Part shown: positions 25,784 to 34,383 of the stretch, one piece after another
Numbering within the stretch: the first letter of the stretch is position 1
Layout of the letters: each line of letters begins with the position of its first letter
Assembly (NCBI GenBank): GCA_018883715.1
Contig: JAHLFP010000002.1
Coordinates: 1-44,080, forward strand
Length of the DNA: 44,080 bases
Source: Candidatus Allofournierella pullistercoris
GTDB lineage: Bacteria; Bacillota; Clostridia; Oscillospirales; Ruminococcaceae
Reading direction: 5' to 3'
Notes under the pieces: model-generated
The model's database searches: none
The model's input: the letters and a program-made list of their open reading frames with translations, nothing else
Told to the model about the DNA's origin: nothing
Position numbers and translations under genes: made by a program

Positions 25784-26641
25784 TTATTTTTTATCGAACA
25801 AGGCTCGACGCTCTGTGGAATGGCGCATCATGCGGCGCATACCATCCATATCCTCGGTTTCCAGCATGGTTTTCAGTTCATTGAATTTATCAATAAACAG
25901 GTTCATTTGTTCCAGAAGAGCCGGTTTGTTTGCCACAAACAGCTCGCTCCACATCAGGTCGTTGATTCTGGCAATGCGGGTCAGGTCACGGAAGGAGTCG
26001 CCCGTAAACTTTTCCATGTCCGCCTTGTCGTTGCAGGTCATCAGAGTGATGGCGATGCAGTGGGTCAGCTGAGAGAGAAAACCAATCATCTCGTCATGCT
26101 CTTCCGGGGAGAGGGTAGCCACATTGGAGAAGCCCAGAAGCCGGCCAAGTTCCATACAGGTTTGGATGGCTTCGGGTGTGTTTTTGGAAGTGGGGGTGAC
26201 AATGTAGTTTGCGCCTGCAAATATCTTGTCCGTGCTGTTTTCCACGCCGGAAACCTCAAGGCCCGCCATGGGGTGAGCCGCAATGAATTCCACATCTGGG
26301 CGCAGCATGTCCTGAATTTTATACACGATGCCGCCCTTTACACCGGTTACATCGGTGATAAGTGCACCGCTTTTCAAAAGATGCTGGTTTTGCTCAATCC
26401 ATTCCACAAAGATATGGGGATAGAGGGCAAATACCACAAGGTCAGCTTGGCCGATGATTCTTGCATCCAGCTGAGTGGAGCCCTGGTCAATCAGGCCTTC
26501 CCGCAGGGCATATTCAATGGAACTTTGCTCTTTGGTAATAGCACTGATATGAAAACCGAATCGCTTCAGTGCTCTGGCATAGCTGCCCCCCAGAAGCCCC
26601 AGTCCCACAATCAAGATTTTTTTGCTTACGTCTACAATCAT
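25784..26641 (-). CDS. tyrA: Prephenate dehydrogenase
   Basis: This 285-residue NAD-dependent enzyme converts prephenate to 4-hydroxyphenylpyruvate for tyrosine. The Rossmann motif is VGLGLLGGS (12-20). The substrate region includes DVTGVKG, the HPMAGLEVSG block with the conserved His, and a helical C-terminal domain (FLSQLTHCIAITLM, SFRDLTRIARIN). It has no ACT or chorismate-mutase domain. The ATG overlaps the aroA stop in an ATGA arrangement. Confidence 0.96.
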   Translation of the reverse strand: MIVDVSKKILIVGLGLLGGSYARALKRFGFHISAITKEQSSIEYALREGLIDQGSTQLDARIIGQADLVVFALYPHIFVEWIEQNQHLLKSGALITDVTGVKGGIVYKIQDMLRPDVEFIAAHPMAGLEVSGVENSTDKIFAGANYIVTPTSKNTPEAIQTCMELGRLLGFSNVATLSPEEHDEMIGFLSQLTHCIAITLMTCNDKADMEKFTGDSFRDLTRIARINDLMWSELFVANKPALLEQMNLFIDKFNELKTMLETEDMDGMRRMMRHSTERRALFDKK

Positions 26642-27840
26642 CGTACATCCACCTTTGCGCCCAGCCCTTGAATATCACCAAAGAAGCCGGGATAGCTTTT
26701 TTTCACGGCCTGGACCCCCTCGATGGAACCACCGATTTGGCACAGGATAACCGACAAGGCCATTACAATCCGGTGGTCGTTGTGACCACTCAGCGGGATT
26801 CCCCGGTAGTGCAGTTCCTGTTTTGGCACGGTGATGGTGTTGTTGCCAAAAATCAGCCCGCCGCCCAGTTTTTCCAGCTCCTGGTGCATGGCAAGTCCCC
26901 GGTCGCTTTCTTTCGCTTTCAAACGGTCCGTCCCAGTAAAGACAGCCCCATGTTTCAGGGAGGCCAGGGCGAAGAGAATCGGGCCTAAATCCGGACAATC
27001 CGAAATGTCAAGGGTGGGTGTTCCCTCAGTAATCTGCTGGAAATAGGATTTGTACACCTGGTCGCCCTGCAAGCTGTCGGCTTTCAGGTTGCCAACTTCC
27101 ACATAGGAGCCAAGCTGGTTAAAGGCATCCAGAAATGCGGCGTTTGAGTAATCCCCTTCAATTCTGCCGCAGTAAGCGTGCATCTGGGATTTTTTGATTG
27201 CAATGGTGTATTCATCGGAAAAACACACGTTTGCACCGAAAGACTGGAGAGCAGAGAGGGTTAAGTTGACATAGGAGCGGCTTTCAAAGGGGGGGATTAC
27301 ACGGATAGAGGATTCCTCGCCCAGATAAAGCAGTGCAAAAATCAGCCCGGTAATAAACTGACTGCTCACATCGCCCCGCAGTTTGTAGTTTCCGCTTTCC
27401 AGCTTGCCGGAAACGATCATCGAGGTGGTGTTTTTCAAAAAGGTAAACCCTTTATCCTTGCAGAGTTCCTCATAGATACCAAGTGGCCGTTGCAGAAGCC
27501 GTTCACTGCCCATCAGGGTAACAGGTTTGCCCAGACAAAGGGCAAGCGGGACGAAAAAGCGCAGGGTACTGCCACTTTCCCGGCACTGCAAAGCGGGAGG
27601 TGTTACCTGCATGAAGTTGCTGGGGTCGATGATAAGGCTATCTCCGTCGGCGGTGATGGTTGCGCCCAGGGCTTTCAGGCAGTCAATGCTTGCCAGAATA
27701 TCATCGCTGTAATCCACGCCGGACAAGGTACAGACCTGCCCAGACAATGCCGCCCCGATTAGGTATCGGTGGGCCATGCTTTTGGACGGGGGAGCATCAA
27801 TGGCTCCTGCAAGGGTGCAAGGTTTGAAGGTTGCAATCAT
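26638..27840 (-). CDS. aroA: 3-phosphoshikimate 1-carboxyvinyltransferase (EPSP synthase)
   Basis: This 400-residue enzyme joins shikimate-3-phosphate and phosphoenolpyruvate. It has the N-terminal PPSKSMAHR (Lys20, Ser21, Arg25), ESGSTLRFFVPLAL (the usual GNSGT site as ESGST), the Asp-containing DISDCPDLGPILFAL and the C-terminal GHNDHRIVMAL. The start lies in a 4-base overlap with aroQ and the end in a 4-base overlap with tyrA, so this part of the operon is translationally coupled. Confidence 0.96.
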   Translation of the reverse strand: MIATFKPCTLAGAIDAPPSKSMAHRYLIGAALSGQVCTLSGVDYSDDILASIDCLKALGATITADGDSLIIDPSNFMQVTPPALQCRESGSTLRFFVPLALCLGKPVTLMGSERLLQRPLGIYEELCKDKGFTFLKNTTSMIVSGKLESGNYKLRGDVSSQFITGLIFALLYLGEESSIRVIPPFESRSYVNLTLSALQSFGANVCFSDEYTIAIKKSQMHAYCGRIEGDYSNAAFLDAFNQLGSYVEVGNLKADSLQGDQVYKSYFQQITEGTPTLDISDCPDLGPILFALASLKHGAVFTGTDRLKAKESDRGLAMHQELEKLGGGLIFGNNTITVPKQELHYRGIPLSGHNDHRIVMALSVILCQIGGSIEGVQAVKKSYPGFFGDIQGLGAKVDVR

Positions 27841-28271
27841 GGCTGTTCTCCCTTAAATAAGTAGTCAATGGCTTCCAGGTAGCCATCCGTTCCGTGGCCA
27901 GTGATGGTTTTCACACAGGCAAGACGCACATAGCTAATCTGCCGGAATTCTTCCCGTTCCTCCACCTTGGAGATATGCACTTCCACGGTGGGGATGTTCA
28001 CCGACTTAACCGCATCCAAAATGGCAATGCTTGTGTGGGTGTAGGCACCGGGGTTGATGACAATTCCATCCATTGTTCCATAGGCTTTTTGTATTTCATC
28101 CACAAGTGCGCCCTCGTGGTTGGACTGGAACAGGGTGACTTGTACCCCTTTGCTGTCACAGTGGGCTTGAATCTTTTCCACAAGGTCGGCATAGGTTTCC
28201 CGGCCATAGTGCGCCGGTTCACGGATGCCCAGCATATTCAGGTTGGGACCATTGATAACAAGAATCTTCAT
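27837..28271 (-). CDS. aroQ: 3-dehydroquinate dehydratase, type II
   Basis: This 144-residue small dodecameric-type enzyme removes water from 3-dehydroquinate. It has NGPNLNMLGIREPAHYG with catalytic Tyr22, NPGAYTHTSIA with the substrate Asn, and VEVHIS with catalytic His99. GAGGAG precedes the ATG, which overlaps the aroE stop by 4 bases. The start of aroA is overlapped by another 4 bases. Confidence 0.97.
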   Translation of the reverse strand: MKILVINGPNLNMLGIREPAHYGRETYADLVEKIQAHCDSKGVQVTLFQSNHEGALVDEIQKAYGTMDGIVINPGAYTHTSIAILDAVKSVNIPTVEVHISKVEEREEFRQISYVRLACVKTITGHGTDGYLEAIDYLFKGEQP

Positions 28272-29053
28272 ACCGTAAGCTCCTCTTGTTTTTTGGCATT
28301 GTAGATGGAAGTGAATACCTCGTCCGCAACTTCCCTTGGGATGGAGGTGTCAAGAAACCGCTCCACAGCCACCACCGCCTGCATCACCAGCATGTAGAGG
28401 CCACCCTCCGCTTTGATGCCTTTTTTCTTTGCATCCAGCACAAGGTTGGTGCAAAGGGGATTGTACACGGCATCAATCACGCCGTCCAGCTGTGGGAAAG
28501 CGTCAATGTCGATGGGCTTGGAGTCACAGTCGGGATACATACCGCAAGGGGTGGTGTTGATGATAACATCCGCATCCTGATGGGCAGTGACAGCCTCCTG
28601 ATAGGTAATGGCTTCGTCCGTCTTTTTGCGGCTTACAACCAGTATCTGGGAAGCACCTAGGTCGGAAGCCACCACACGGGCCGTTTTGCTTGTACCACCC
28701 GTGCCCAGCACCAGAACTTTTTTGCCTGTCAGGTCAATGCCCACCCGCTGGATCAGGGCTTTTAGGCCAAAGTAATCCGTGTTGTCCCCATACAGCTTTC
28801 CGTCACGATTCACAATGGTGTTCACCGCCCCAATCCGCTGGGCGATGGGGCTGATGGAGTCCAGATAGGGGATGACTGTCTCCTTGTACGGCATGGTCAC
28901 ATTCACTGCCGCAAAGTCCTTTTTCTCAAAAAAGGCGGGGACTTCATCCTCGGTCAGTTCGATTAGGTCATACTGGTAATCCGCAAGCTTTCCGTGGACT
29001 TCTTTGGAGAAGCTGTGGGTCAGTTTTTTGCCCACACAACCGTATCGTTTCAT
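28268..29053 (-). CDS. aroE: Shikimate dehydrogenase
   Basis: This 261-residue enzyme reduces 3-dehydroshikimate to shikimate with NADPH. It has the N-terminal HSFS shikimate site (13-16), NVTMPYKETV with catalytic Lys57, NTDYFGLKAL with Asp93 and the nucleotide loop GTGGTSKTARV. GGAAAGGAG before ATG 29053 fixes the start; the longer frame upstream overlaps aroC. It lies 28 bases after aroC and overlaps aroQ by 4 bases. Shikimate kinase, the next step, is not in this operon. Confidence 0.95.
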   Translation of the reverse strand: MKRYGCVGKKLTHSFSKEVHGKLADYQYDLIELTEDEVPAFFEKKDFAAVNVTMPYKETVIPYLDSISPIAQRIGAVNTIVNRDGKLYGDNTDYFGLKALIQRVGIDLTGKKVLVLGTGGTSKTARVVASDLGASQILVVSRKKTDEAITYQEAVTAHQDADVIINTTPCGMYPDCDSKPIDIDAFPQLDGVIDAVYNPLCTNLVLDAKKKGIKAEGGLYMLVMQAVVAVERFLDTSIPREVADEVFTSIYNAKKQEELTV

Positions 29054-29081
29054 GGGTAAAGACTCCTTTCCGCTTTGAAAG

Positions 29082-30170
29082 TTAATGAAGCCAATCCGTT
29101 CCAAACCGCAGGGCAAGGGCATCACACAGCACGATGGCGGATGCGGCATCCTGCACGATTCTTGCCCGGTGGACAATGGCAGGGTCATGTCTGCCTTTTG
29201 GCTGTAAAACCGTATCCGTCATGGTGGCAAAATCCACCGTGGCTTGGGGCTTGAAGATGGTGGGGGTGGGCTTGATGACGGTACGGAACAGGATGGGCAT
29301 ACCGTTTGTAATGCCCCCATTGATACCCCCATTATTGTTGGTGGTACAGACTACTTTACCGTTTTCCATCCGGAAGGGGTCATTGGCGGCACTCCCTGTC
29401 ATATCTGCAAGGGCAAAGCCTGCACCAAACTCGATGCCTTTTACAGCGGGGATGGAGAACATCATGTGAGAAAGCAGGCTCTCCACCGTGTCAAACCAAG
29501 GCTCACCCACTCCTTGGGGCATCCCGACAATGGCCGTTTCCAGAATGCCGCCTACGCTGTCGCCCTGGGAAGCTGCCGTAAGGATGGCTTGTTGCATACG
29601 TTCCCCGCTTTCATCGTCAAGCACGGCAAAGATTTTTTGGTTCAGGGTTTGAATGTCCAGGGGCAAATCCCCGAACTCCCGGTCCGCAACCCCGGCACAT
29701 TTTTTCACATGGGTTCCAATGAAGATGCCCTTTTGTTCCAGAGCGCATTTGCAGATTGCACCTGCGGCAACCAGTGCGGCGGTGATTCTGCCGCTGAAAT
29801 GTCCACCCCCTCTGGAATCCTGAAAGCCGTGGTATTTGCACTGGGCGGTATAGTCTGCATGGGAGGGCCGGGCAACGGTTTGCATGGGTGCATAATCGCC
29901 GCTTTTCACATTTTCGTTGGGAATCAGGATGGTAAGGGGAGTGCCTGTGGTTTTGCCACCAACCACACCGCTGACAATTTTGTAGGCATCCTGTTCCTTT
30001 CGAGGGGTGGAGATTTTTCCGGCGGGCCGACGGAGTGTCAGCATATGGGCGATGTATTCCGGATTGATTTCAATGCCGGGAGTCAGGCCGTCTAAGGTGG
30101 CCCCGATGTATTCGCCGTGGCTTTCTCCAAACAGGGTGACTGCCACGCTGTTACCAAATGTGTTTTTCAT
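29082..30170 (-). CDS. aroC: Chorismate synthase
   Basis: This 362-residue FMN-dependent enzyme converts EPSP to chorismate. It has the N-terminal FGESHG signature, RPSHADYT, the GGGHFSGRITAALVAAG block and the C-terminal KGRHDPAIV. GGAAGG lies before ATG 30170, which is 5 bases after the aroB stop. Length is normal. Confidence 0.97.
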   Translation of the reverse strand: MKNTFGNSVAVTLFGESHGEYIGATLDGLTPGIEINPEYIAHMLTLRRPAGKISTPRKEQDAYKIVSGVVGGKTTGTPLTILIPNENVKSGDYAPMQTVARPSHADYTAQCKYHGFQDSRGGGHFSGRITAALVAAGAICKCALEQKGIFIGTHVKKCAGVADREFGDLPLDIQTLNQKIFAVLDDESGERMQQAILTAASQGDSVGGILETAIVGMPQGVGEPWFDTVESLLSHMMFSIPAVKGIEFGAGFALADMTGSAANDPFRMENGKVVCTTNNNGGINGGITNGMPILFRTVIKPTPTIFKPQATVDFATMTDTVLQPKGRHDPAIVHRARIVQDAASAIVLCDALALRFGTDWLH

Positions 30171-30175
30171 ACTTA

Positions 30176-31189
30176 TCAACCTTCCAGACAGGCTTTTGCC
30201 AGTTCGATCACATCCAGACATTCCATGGTTTTTATCTCAAAACTTCCCACCTGGTTGACCAGGATGACCGTGACCAAGGAGCCGTCTGCCTTTTTGTCAT
30301 GGAATGCGGCTTGGGTGATTTTGTCCCAATCATATTGCAATTCCCGGTATAGATTGCACTTTTTCAGCACTGCAATGACCCGGGGCCGGATTGCTTCACT
30401 GCACATGGGCAGCATACCCAGGGCGACGCATTCACCGTGGTAAAGTTCGCACATGCCCTCACTGCTTTCAATGCCGTGGCCAATGGTGTGTCCAAAGTTA
30501 AGAACCTTGCGAAGTCCTGCTTCCTTTTCGTCCTGCTCCACAACGGATTTTTTGATGTTCAGCGAGCGGATGATGATTTCCTCCAGATTGGCTTCAATGT
30601 CCTGCTGTTCAAACAGGGTAAATAAATCTGTATCACAGGTGAGGGACATCTTGATTGCTTCCGCAAGTCCGTTTGCAATCTGTCTGGGTGGGAGCGTTTT
30701 CAAAAGGTCGGGGTCGATGAGAACTTTTTTGGGCTGGTAAAATGCGCCGAAAATGTTCTTTACACCCCCAAAATTGATGGCTGTCTTGCCACCAATGGAG
30801 GAGTCAATCTGGGAAAGCAGGGTGGTGGGGATGTTATAAAAGTCGATGCCTCGCATATAGGCCGAGGCCGCAAAACCGGCAAGGTCGCCCACAACACCGC
30901 CGCCCACTGCCACAACGCAGTCCTTTCGGGAAAAATCATGGTTCAGCATGGTTTCAAGAAGTTGACCGAACACCGCAAGACTTTTGGAGACTTCCCCCAT
31001 CTCTACGGTGCAGATTACGCTTTCCTTGCACTGCTGGGCCAGCGTCTTTGCGTAAACGGCCGGAACACCGGTGTCAGTGACAACCAGTACCCGCCGGTTC
31101 AGGTTCAAGTGTTCACCTGCTCTTGCAAGAATGCCACGCTCCACAATAATGTCGTAGCTGTCATGCTGTAAATTCATCTGAATGATCAT
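30176..31189 (-). CDS. aroB: 3-dehydroquinate synthase
   Basis: This 337-residue NAD- and metal-dependent cyclase makes the first ring of the pathway. It has VAVGGGVVGDLAGFAAS (NAD site), PTTLLSQIDSSIGGKTAIN and the metal-site histidines in LNFGHTIGHGIE. AAGGGTGAT precedes ATG 31189; a second in-frame Met four codons on is a less favoured start. It follows pheA by 11 bases. Confidence 0.95.
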   Translation of the reverse strand: MIIQMNLQHDSYDIIVERGILARAGEHLNLNRRVLVVTDTGVPAVYAKTLAQQCKESVICTVEMGEVSKSLAVFGQLLETMLNHDFSRKDCVVAVGGGVVGDLAGFAASAYMRGIDFYNIPTTLLSQIDSSIGGKTAINFGGVKNIFGAFYQPKKVLIDPDLLKTLPPRQIANGLAEAIKMSLTCDTDLFTLFEQQDIEANLEEIIIRSLNIKKSVVEQDEKEAGLRKVLNFGHTIGHGIESSEGMCELYHGECVALGMLPMCSEAIRPRVIAVLKKCNLYRELQYDWDKITQAAFHDKKADGSLVTVILVNQVGSFEIKTMECLDVIELAKACLEG

Positions 31190-31200
31190 CTTTATCACCC

Positions 31201-32289
31201 TTAAATTTCGGTATGTGGGGAAAAAGTGCCCGCCACCTTGAGCTGGTCGCACACCTTGCCCAGTTCTTTCATCATGGCGATGCCGTTTTCGGTGTCAATC
31301 CTGCCGTCAATTTCAAGATAGAAATAATACTGCCAGGAATACTTTTTCAGCGGGCGACTGCGGAGTACCGTCATGTTGTATCCGTATTTGCCAATGATGC
31401 TGATGGCATTTGCCAGCGAACCAGCCTCGTGCTTGACGGTGAACATCAGAACCGAATTGGACAAAGCGGGAGGGCTGGCCTGCACCTTGGAGAGAACCGC
31501 AAAGCGTGTGGTGTTTTCACCGCTTTTGTTGATGTTCGTTTGTAAAACCTTCAATCCATAAATCTCGGCGGTTTCCACACTTGCTATGGCACCCAGGGTT
31601 GTGTCACCTGCATCCGCAACCATCTTGGCGGCAAGGGCGGTGTTGCTTGCCTGCTCGGTGTCAAAACCGCCCATCTGGATAAAATCATGGCATTGGGCCA
31701 GGGCTTGCGGGTGACTGATTACCTTTTTGATGTCTTCCAGCTTTGCACCGGGAACACCCAGAAGATTCTGCCGGACTTCAAGCTCGTAGATGCCATTGAT
31801 GAACAGCTCGCCGGAAAAGATAAGGTCAATGGTTTGGCCCACCTCGCCGGCATAGCTGTTCTCGATGGGCAGTACAGCCACATCGCATTCCCCGCTGACA
31901 ACGGAATCATAAGCGGACTGGAAGTCCCGGTAGGAAATTCGGTTGCTTTCCGGGAAGATTCTGCCTGCGGCGATGTGGGCAAAAGCTCCCTCAACGCCAC
32001 TGTATGCAACTTTCAGGCCGTTTTGCATCCGGTATTGGTAAGCACGGGATATGCGCATTACATCTTTCAGGTAATCGATGTAATACCCCTTTAGCACCTC
32101 GTCCTCAATCAGGGCAGAGTTCTTCTGGATGACAGCATCCTCTCTTTTCTGGTCAAGGATGGGCAGACCGAACTCTTTTTTATGTTCATACACCAGCTCG
32201 GCGGCTCGCATCCGCTTGACAAAAAGTTCTGCCATCTGGGCGTCTACTTCGTTGATGATGTTTCTTGCTTGTTCTAGCTTATTGGGCAT
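31201..32289 (-). CDS. pheA: Bifunctional chorismate mutase / prephenate dehydratase
   Basis: This 362-residue enzyme has an AroQ-type chorismate mutase domain (about 1-88, ARNIINEVDAQMAELFVKRM), a prephenate dehydratase domain (about 92-270, with GVEGAFAH and the catalytic NTTRFAVLS) and a C-terminal ACT domain (about 280-355). The ACT Phe-binding segment reads RSRPLKKYSWQYYFY where ESRP is usual. AGAGGA precedes the ATG. It sits second in the operon behind aroF, so both branch entry and feedback are under the same leader. Confidence 0.96.
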   Translation of the reverse strand: MPNKLEQARNIINEVDAQMAELFVKRMRAAELVYEHKKEFGLPILDQKREDAVIQKNSALIEDEVLKGYYIDYLKDVMRISRAYQYRMQNGLKVAYSGVEGAFAHIAAGRIFPESNRISYRDFQSAYDSVVSGECDVAVLPIENSYAGEVGQTIDLIFSGELFINGIYELEVRQNLLGVPGAKLEDIKKVISHPQALAQCHDFIQMGGFDTEQASNTALAAKMVADAGDTTLGAIASVETAEIYGLKVLQTNINKSGENTTRFAVLSKVQASPPALSNSVLMFTVKHEAGSLANAISIIGKYGYNMTVLRSRPLKKYSWQYYFYLEIDGRIDTENGIAMMKELGKVCDQLKVAGTFSPHTEI

Positions 32290-32303
32290 GGTTGCTGTTC
32301 CTC

Positions 32304-33332
32304 TTAAAGTTTCTCGGCAATATCCAGGATGAGACGCTCGGTTTTTTCCCAGCCCAGACAGGGGTCGGTGATGGACTTGCCAAATACACCTTCACCTACG
32401 GCTTGCGCACCGTCCTCGATGTAGCTTTCAATCATTAAGCCCTTTACCAAGCGCTTAATGTCGGCATTCTGGTTGCGGCTGTGAACCACGTCCTTGGCAA
32501 TCCGAATCTGCTCCAGGTACTTTTTGCCGGAGTTGTTGTGGTTGGCATCCACGATGACGGAGGGGTTTGCCAGATTGGTTTTTGCATACAGTTCTGCCAC
32601 CCGCAACAAATCTTCGTAGTGGTAGTTGGAGGTGCTTCTTCCGGCAAAGTCGATGTAGCCACGCAGGATGGCATGGGCATAAGGGTTGCCATCGCTTGTC
32701 ACTTCCCATCCGCGGTAGATGAAGGTGTGGCTGGCCTGAGCGGCAACGATGGAGTTCATCATAACACCCAAATCGCCGCCGGTGGGGTTCTTCATACCCA
32801 CGGGAACATCAATGCCGCTGGCGGTGAGGCGGTGTTGCTGGTTTTCCACCGAACGGGCACCCACCGCAACATAAGACAGCAGGTCCGCAAGGTAGCGATA
32901 ATTTTCCGGGTACAGCATTTCATCGGCGGAGGAGAAGTCATAGTCCCGCAAGGCGGCCATATGCAGCTCTCGGATGGCAACAATGCCCTTGTACATATCC
33001 GGTTTGGCTTCCGGGTCGGGCTGGTGGAGCATCCCCTTGTAGCCCTCGCCAGTGGTGCGGGGTTTATTGGTATAGATGCGGGGGATGATGATAATCTTGT
33101 CCGATACCTGTTCCTGCACCTTGCGCAGACGAGAGATGTATTCCAGCACCGGTTCCCGGCTGTCCGCAGAGCAGGGACCAATGACCAGAATAAATTTGTC
33201 GGAATTGCCCTCAAACACCGCTTTGATGTCCGCATCCCGCTGGGCTTTTACCTTTACCATGCGCTCGGTCAGTGGGAATTCTGCCTGTACCTCCTTGGGA
33301 ATTGGAAGTTTTCTGTGGAAATGCATCTGCAT
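32304..33332 (-). CDS. aroF: 3-deoxy-7-phosphoheptulonate synthase (DAHP synthase), AroG type
   Basis: This 342-residue class I DAHP synthase condenses phosphoenolpyruvate and erythrose-4-phosphate, the entry to the shikimate pathway. It has VIGPCSADSREPVLEY, PRIYTNKPRTTGEGYKG, the GARSVENQQHR block, PVGMKNPTGGD and DANHNNSGK. It is first behind the attenuator. A second in-frame Met two codons downstream is possible. aroF, aroG and aroH cannot be told apart from sequence alone; the symbol follows common usage. Confidence 0.93.
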   Translation of the reverse strand: MQMHFHRKLPIPKEVQAEFPLTERMVKVKAQRDADIKAVFEGNSDKFILVIGPCSADSREPVLEYISRLRKVQEQVSDKIIIIPRIYTNKPRTTGEGYKGMLHQPDPEAKPDMYKGIVAIRELHMAALRDYDFSSADEMLYPENYRYLADLLSYVAVGARSVENQQHRLTASGIDVPVGMKNPTGGDLGVMMNSIVAAQASHTFIYRGWEVTSDGNPYAHAILRGYIDFAGRSTSNYHYEDLLRVAELYAKTNLANPSVIVDANHNNSGKKYLEQIRIAKDVVHSRNQNADIKRLVKGLMIESYIEDGAQAVGEGVFGKSITDPCLGWEKTERLILDIAEKL

Positions 33333-33373
33333 CTTGTTCTACCCCGTTTCTATCTTTGTTTTTGTATTTTGGT

Positions 33374-33426
33374 AAAATAAAAAGCCCGCATTGCTACAAA
33401 GCTTAAAAAGCATAGCAAAAGCGGAC
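33374..33426 (-). terminator. Attenuator terminator in the aromatic operon leader
   Basis: On the minus strand GTCCGC (33426-33421) pairs with GCGGGC (33389-33384) and TTGCTA (33418-33413) with TAGCAA (33396-33391), with a small inner GCTT/AAGC stem. TTTTTATTTT follows directly. It lies 41 bases before aroF and after the leader peptide, so it would end most transcripts before the structural genes. Confidence 0.85.
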
Positions 33427-33461
33427 TGTCCGTTTTATTCGCCCCAGAGCGATTATGCTTT
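33407..33461 (-). promoter_or_regulatory. Antiterminator pairing in the aromatic leader
   Basis: AAAGCATA (33461-33454), spanning the last codons and stop of the leader peptide, is perfectly complementary to TATGCTTT (33414-33407) in the terminator's upstream arm and loop. Pairing would block the terminator. A competing short stem, TTATG (33474-33470) with CATAA (33457-33453), could free the terminator. A ribosome at the leader stop would cover AAAGCATA. Confidence 0.7.
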
Positions 33462-33530
33462 GGGTATCACATAAGACGGGCAGCCCTTTTTGAAATAAAA
33501 ATAGGAAGAGAAAAACATACCGCTTAACAT
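33453..33530 (-). CDS. Phe/Tyr-rich attenuation leader peptide (25 aa)
   Basis: A 26-codon frame with AAAGGAGG (33546-33539) 8 bases before its ATG encodes MFFSSYFYFKK near its start. Codons 6-13 carry four Phe and two Tyr in eight positions, and a third Tyr is codon 20. Its stop codon overlaps the antiterminator arm. This is the layout of amino-acid attenuation leaders such as those of phe and his operons. A ribosome stalled on Phe or Tyr codons leaves the antiterminator free, while a ribosome that finishes translation covers it. No similarity to a named leader is claimed. Confidence 0.85.
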   Translation of the reverse strand: MLSGMFFSSYFYFKKGCPSYVIPKA

Positions 33531-33566
33531 CGTTGCTGCCTCCTTTGTGAGTTGTTGTCATGTGCT

Positions 33567-33595
33567 AGTATAGCGCATTAAATTAACAAAGTCAA
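33567..33595 (-). promoter_or_regulatory. Promoter of the aromatic amino acid operon
   Basis: TTGACT (33595-33590), a 17-base spacer and TATACT (33572-33567) are near consensus for sigma-A. The predicted start, near 33560, is about 30 bases before the leader peptide ATG. Confidence 0.88.
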
Positions 33596-33654
33596 TAGGT
33601 TTTTGCTTTATTTTCGAAAGAGGTGATTCTGGGCTGCTAAAGCTGTGGGTCAGG

Positions 33655-33663
33655 TGATATACT
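33655..33663 (+). promoter_or_regulatory. Extended -10 promoter for the DUF1349 gene
   Basis: TGA-TATACT lies 40 bases before the DUF1349 ATG. No good -35 box is seen at the right distance, which is tolerated for extended -10 promoters. Confidence 0.5.
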
Positions 33664-33702
33664 GAGGACAAGAAAAGACTGCTAGAAACAAGGAGAGTCG
33701 GC

Positions 33703-34302
33703 ATGAACTGGAATGATTTTACCTGGACACGGCATCCAAAGGAATACAAAATAGAGGGTGATCGCATCGCCATTACCACCCAGCCCCACACGGACTTGTG
33801 GCAGAGAACCTACTATCACTTCCGAAACGACAATGCACCTGTGTTTCAGATGGGAACCGACGAGCAATATTTCAGCTTTGTGGTACGCACGGATTTTTCC
33901 CAAAGTCACCATCGATTTGACCAGTGCGGCATTGTGATGTACCTGGACAGCGAAAACTGGTTGAAGGCCTCGGTGGAATACGAAAATGAGGAGTACCAGC
34001 ACCTGGGAAGTGTGGTGACAAACCAGGGGTATTCTGACTGGGCCACCACTGCCATTGATGCGTCCGTTCGGTCGGTGTGGTATCGGTTCAGCCGCCGGGA
34101 GGATGACTATCGGATTGAATGTTCCTTTGACGGCGTTACCTTTACCCAGATGCGCATCTGCCATATGTTCCAGGGGGCAGGCACCATCCGGTTTGGGATT
34201 TACGCTTGTTCACCGGAGGATTCCAGCTTTACGGCGGTGTTCAGCGATATGAGGCTTACCGAATGCGCATGGCAACCCCACGATGGACAGCAGCCGGACT
34301 GA
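33703..34302 (+). CDS. DUF1349 (concanavalin A-like) protein
   Basis: This 199-residue soluble beta-rich protein matches DUF1349, a concanavalin-A-like fold: DLWQRTYYHFRNDNAPVFQ, QCGIVMYLDSENWLKASVEY, LGSVVTNQGYSDWATT, WYRFSRREDDYRIECSFDG and IRFGIYACSPED. The fold often binds or processes sugars, but no substrate is known for this subgroup. ACAAGGAGA precedes the ATG. It is transcribed alone, away from the aromatic operon, and ends at a bidirectional terminator. Confidence 0.85.
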   Translation: MNWNDFTWTRHPKEYKIEGDRIAITTQPHTDLWQRTYYHFRNDNAPVFQMGTDEQYFSFVVRTDFSQSHHRFDQCGIVMYLDSENWLKASVEYENEEYQHLGSVVTNQGYSDWATTAIDASVRSVWYRFSRREDDYRIECSFDGVTFTQMRICHMFQGAGTIRFGIYACSPEDSSFTAVFSDMRLTECAWQPHDGQQPD

Positions 34303-34311
34303 TATATAAGC

Positions 34312-34356
34312 AAAAAAAACAACCGCCCAAGGCAAATGGCTTTGGGCGGTTGTTTT
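34312..34356. terminator. Bidirectional terminator between DUF1349 and the metal ATPase
   Basis: AACAACCGCCCAAGGC pairs with GGCTTTGGGCGGTTGTT around a 5-base loop. There is a T run on the plus side and an eight-A run that gives T8 for minus-strand transcripts coming from the ATPase gene. Confidence 0.92.
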
Positions 34357-34383
34357 GTATGTTAGAAAGGTGAGATAGAGGGA

